The notes under the pieces: model-generated | Seen by the model: the letters and a program-made list of their open reading frames with translations, nothing else | Told to the model about the DNA's origin: nothing | Databases searched by the model: none | Source of the DNA: JANLUX01 sp031366005 | GTDB lineage: Bacteria; Bacteroidota; Bacteroidia; AKYH767-A; OLB10 | Assembly (NCBI GenBank): GCA_031366005.1 | Contig: JANLZB010000004.1 | Location: forward strand, 1 to 7,868 | Direction of reading: 5' to 3' | Length of the DNA: 7,868 nucleotides | Translations under genes and position numbers: made by a program | Shown: piece by piece, positions 5,691-7,868 of the stretch | Layout: every line of letters starts with the position of its first letter | Position numbering within the stretch: position 1 is the first letter of the stretch

Positions 5691-6104
5691 ATGCCTTTTC
5701 TACAGAAATCGGATTTGCTATTTGCAATTAAATCAAGTTTGCTAACTACAATCACTGGCGGGGATGATAATATCATCGGTGAAATATGCAGTGGTGTAAC
5801 TCAGGAAATGAAATCCTATATCGCAACAAGATACAGTGCAGATACTCTCTTTGCTGCAACAGGTGAAAACAGACATAAAGCACTTGTGCAATATGGGAGA
5901 GATATGGCTATTTACAGGATTTACGCGCTGACTACAACTATCCCTCAACAAAGAGTTGACCGTTTTAAAGCAGCAATTGATTTTTTAAAGGATGTTTCAG
6001 GTGAAAAGATCAACCTGTATGGTGCAAATGTGGGTGCAATTACTGCAAGTACAATTTATGTGAGAAGCGGAGGCAATGATAAAAGAGAAAATTACCAGAC
6101 CTGA
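5691..6104 (+). CDS. Phage Mu gp36-like protein (DUF1320 family)
   Basis: The 137-residue product fits the DUF1320 pattern: an N-terminal FLQKSDL helix, GGDDNIIGEICSGV, an E-x-x-SYIATRYSAD segment, LFAATGENRHKALVQYGRDMAIYRIYAL, then IPQQRVDRFKAAIDFLKDVSGEKINL. In Mu the homologous gp36 is encoded in the head/tail region and is thought to be a structural or head-tail joining component; its exact role is not established. The start at 5691 puts the conserved DL helix near the N-terminus as usual for the family; there is no Shine-Dalgarno, as is common in Bacteroidota. The stop overlaps the next start (TGATG, one shared base), so the two genes are translationally linked. Confidence 0.82.
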   Translation: MPFLQKSDLLFAIKSSLLTTITGGDDNIIGEICSGVTQEMKSYIATRYSADTLFAATGENRHKALVQYGRDMAIYRIYALTTTIPQQRVDRFKAAIDFLKDVSGEKINLYGANVGAITASTIYVRSGGNDKRENYQT

Positions 6105-7234
6105 TGCTGACCGAAACCAACCACAAACCTGTAATCCAAAATATAAAAATCAGCCAAAATTATCGCGGGCTGGCAGATATTGCAACCTGGCGAAATGCTA
6201 TTAAGGCTGCTGAGAATGTTGCAAACCCACGAAGGGTGACATTATATGACTTGTATGAGGAGGCTTTACTTGATGGACACCTATCAGCAGTAATTGCAAA
6301 GCGAATGCAGGCAATTACGAATACGCCTTTGCATTTTATACAAGGTAATAAAATCAATGAGCAAATCACTGAATTAATTAGTAGTGAAAATTTTATTCAG
6401 TTGCTTGAATATATTCTTGAAAGCAAACTCTGGGGACACAGTTTGATTGAATTAAATATTTCAAATCAAAAATTATCAACTGCGCTTATTCCAAGAAAAC
6501 ATGTATTGCCTATTCGTGGAGAAATAGTAACAAATCAATATGACTTTGCGGGATTTAATTATCGGCAACAGCCTTATTGTAATTATTTGTTGGAGGTTGG
6601 AGATACTAAAAGTCTGGGCTTGCTTATGCAATGCACGCAATACGTGATTTTTAAAAGGAATTGTTTATCTGATTGGAGTTCATACGCTGAAACGTTTGGT
6701 ACTCCTTTAAGAGTAGCAAAGTATGAGGGATTTGATGAAACGGCCCGTAAAGCATTAGAGAATGCGATGGAAGCTGCGGGAAACGCTGCTTATGTTATTC
6801 TACCGAAGGATGCCCAAATTGACTTCATCCAAAACAACACTCAGGGAAGCGCAATTCTTTATGACATGCTTGTTGATTCTTTGAATAAAGAATTAAGCAA
6901 GATAATAGTTGGGCAAACAATGACCAGCGAGGCTGGAGGATCGCTTGCACAAGCGAAAGTGCATTTGGAAGTGGAACATGATATTAATACTGCTGATAAA
7001 TTGTTTGTTGCACATATTTTAAATGATAAGTTAAAGCCATTGTTAAATACACATGGATTTAATGTGACAAATGGAAAATTTATTTTCCAAGAGCAGGAAA
7101 AGATTGATCTGCCCACAAGATTACAAATGGATTTAAAATTATCTGAACGGGTAAAAATAGATGATGAATATTTTTATAAGACCTATAATATACCGAAACC
7201 TATTAAAAATTTAACTAATGGCAGCAGCATTTGA
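6104..7234 (+). CDS. Phage portal protein, Mu gp29-like (DUF935 family)
   Basis: The 376-residue product matches the DUF935/Mu gp29 portal family. Visible marks are a helix with ATWRNAIKAAENVANPRR, then LYDLYEEALLDGHLSAVIAKRMQAI (about residues 47-71), an ALIPRKHVLPIRG strand, WSSYAETFGTPLRVAKYE (about 192-209), AAYVILPKDAQIDFIQ, and the strongly typical IIVGQTMTSEAGGSLAQAKVHLEVEHDI (about 266-293). The C-terminus ends IPKP with a short tail. Portals form a twelve-subunit ring at one capsid vertex through which DNA is packaged. The protein is shorter than I recall for Mu gp29 (about 500 residues), mostly at the N-terminus, but the conserved core is intact. It overlaps the upstream gene by one base and the downstream gene by 17 bases. 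No terminase or gp30-type morphogenesis gene is adjacent, which is odd for an intact phage. Confidence 0.85.
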   Translation: MLTETNHKPVIQNIKISQNYRGLADIATWRNAIKAAENVANPRRVTLYDLYEEALLDGHLSAVIAKRMQAITNTPLHFIQGNKINEQITELISSENFIQLLEYILESKLWGHSLIELNISNQKLSTALIPRKHVLPIRGEIVTNQYDFAGFNYRQQPYCNYLLEVGDTKSLGLLMQCTQYVIFKRNCLSDWSSYAETFGTPLRVAKYEGFDETARKALENAMEAAGNAAYVILPKDAQIDFIQNNTQGSAILYDMLVDSLNKELSKIIVGQTMTSEAGGSLAQAKVHLEVEHDINTADKLFVAHILNDKLKPLLNTHGFNVTNGKFIFQEQEKIDLPTRLQMDLKLSERVKIDDEYFYKTYNIPKPIKNLTNGSSI

Positions 7235-7769
7235 AGGGATAAAAAATTTATATGAAGAAATCATCCATAACCTTGCTGAAAACATAGAGCTTGGAGTATG
7301 GGCTGATGCAGATTTGCAGCAGTTTGAAAAAAATCCTGAGAGTTTAACTTATCCAGCAGTCTTGGTTTCCTTTGGCGATGCTATTTATCAGTATGAGCCT
7401 GATGGGGGATATTATAATGGCATAACCACTTTTAGTTTAAAATGTATTTGTAAATTAAATAATGAAGAAGATTGGCTTGTACCCAATGAGCCAAGGGATG
7501 AATTAATGAGTTGGTATGATACATTGAATGGAATATATGAACAAGTTAATTTACAAAGCAGTGAGCAATATTCACAGTTGATGTTGTATAATCAATATCA
7601 GATACCCAATGACAAATATTGGATTACAGTGTTGGAGTTCAGATGCAATATAAATACATTACAGGCGGTACAAAACTCAAGCACGCTTGCTATTGGTTTG
7701 GATATGATTCAGCAAGAAAATTACTTCATGGAGCGCATGAAGGAATTTGCCAAAAAGAAGCAAGTGTAA
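7218..7769 (+). CDS. Probable phage tail-completion/tail-terminator-like protein
   Basis: The 183-residue product starts at an ATG 17 bp inside the end of the portal gene, which places it in the same phage operon. It has an N-terminal helix (FEGIKNLYEEIIHNL), an acidic segment, YPAVLVSFGDAIYQ (about residues 45-58), a strand set with TTFSLKCICKL, and a later ITVLEFRCNI strand. This order (helix, aligned PAVLV strand, sheet, then a late strand ending the fold) is like the small tail-terminator/Gp37-type proteins that cap or join phage tails. The resemblance is by eye and weak, so the family is not certain. The C-terminal 30 residues are charged and helical (EEN-like, then MKEFAKKKQV). A perfect hairpin follows 33 bp after the stop. 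Confidence 0.6.
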   Translation: MAAAFEGIKNLYEEIIHNLAENIELGVWADADLQQFEKNPESLTYPAVLVSFGDAIYQYEPDGGYYNGITTFSLKCICKLNNEEDWLVPNEPRDELMSWYDTLNGIYEQVNLQSSEQYSQLMLYNQYQIPNDKYWITVLEFRCNINTLQAVQNSSTLAIGLDMIQQENYFMERMKEFAKKKQV

Positions 7770-7802
7770 AAGTCCCCGAACTCTAAAGTGAAAATAAAAA
7801 AG

Positions 7803-7823
7803 AAGCCCCGATCTACGGGGCTT
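7803..7823. terminator. Perfect 8-bp terminator hairpin after the phage genes
   Basis: AAGCCCCG (7803-7810) and CGGGGCTT (7816-7823) form a perfect stem with a 5-nt loop. The stronger T-tract is on the minus strand (plus-strand A-run at 7796-7801), while the plus side has only scattered T residues. It probably works in both directions, ending the phage operon and a leftward gene lying beyond the window. Confidence 0.7.
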
Positions 7824-7868
7824 ACTTGTTATTGTTTAGATAAAATAAATGGTTATTTTGATTAGGTT

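Noticed and set aside
5742..5951. Minus-strand frames inside the phage genes (also 6160-6369 and 6859-7116)
   Set aside because: They are antisense to genes with recognisable phage family motifs and show no features of their own.

Overview
The window looks like a stretch of a Bacteroidota chromosome, probably Sphingobacteriia or Chitinophagia. The evidence is a type IX secretion (T9SS) C-terminal sorting domain, SprB-like and PKD-like adhesin domains, lipoproteins of the Bacteroidota Ig-like surface type, promoters of the TAnnTTTG type, few Shine-Dalgarno sequences, and AT-rich DNA. No rRNA, tRNA or CRISPR array was seen.

Layout. (1) 2-2140, plus strand: the C-terminal 713 codons of a large secreted repeat protein, cut by the left window edge. 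It has a cysteine-rich 24-residue repeat array, a series of Ig/PKD/SprB-type modules and a T9SS sorting tail, and a rho-independent terminator follows. (2) 2211-2713: AT-rich DNA with no convincing gene, apart from a possible 40-codon membrane peptide at its right end. (3) 2714-4160, minus strand: two paralogous lipoproteins, each with an Ig-like domain of the DUF5011 type and the same uncharacterised C-terminal domain. Each has its own TAnnTTTG promoter, and a terminator lies between them. (4) 4294-4890, plus strand: two small paralogous lipoproteins in one operon, divergent from the gene at 3501-4160 and closed by a terminator. (5) 4950-5690: a long non-genic stretch with a perfect 12-bp hairpin that looks like a leftward terminator, a GC-rich stem-forming island, and a 190-bp imperfect inverted-repeat element. 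(6) 5691-7769, plus strand: three tightly packed phage genes. The first is Mu gp36-like (DUF1320), the second is a Mu gp29-like portal (DUF935), and the third is a probable tail-completion protein. A perfect hairpin follows.

How it fits together. The left two thirds encode cell-surface material: one T9SS-exported adhesin and four lipoproteins in two paralogous pairs, so local duplication is a theme. The right third is the edge of a Mu-like prophage or a remnant of one. No transposase, terminase or major capsid gene lies between the lipoproteins and the phage genes, so the left prophage boundary probably falls in the 4950-5690 stretch, where the unusual repeats are. I did not find a complete, clearly new system. 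The best leads are the inverted-repeat element at 5400-5589, the structured island at 5065-5300, the cysteine-repeat array and the minimal phage gene set.
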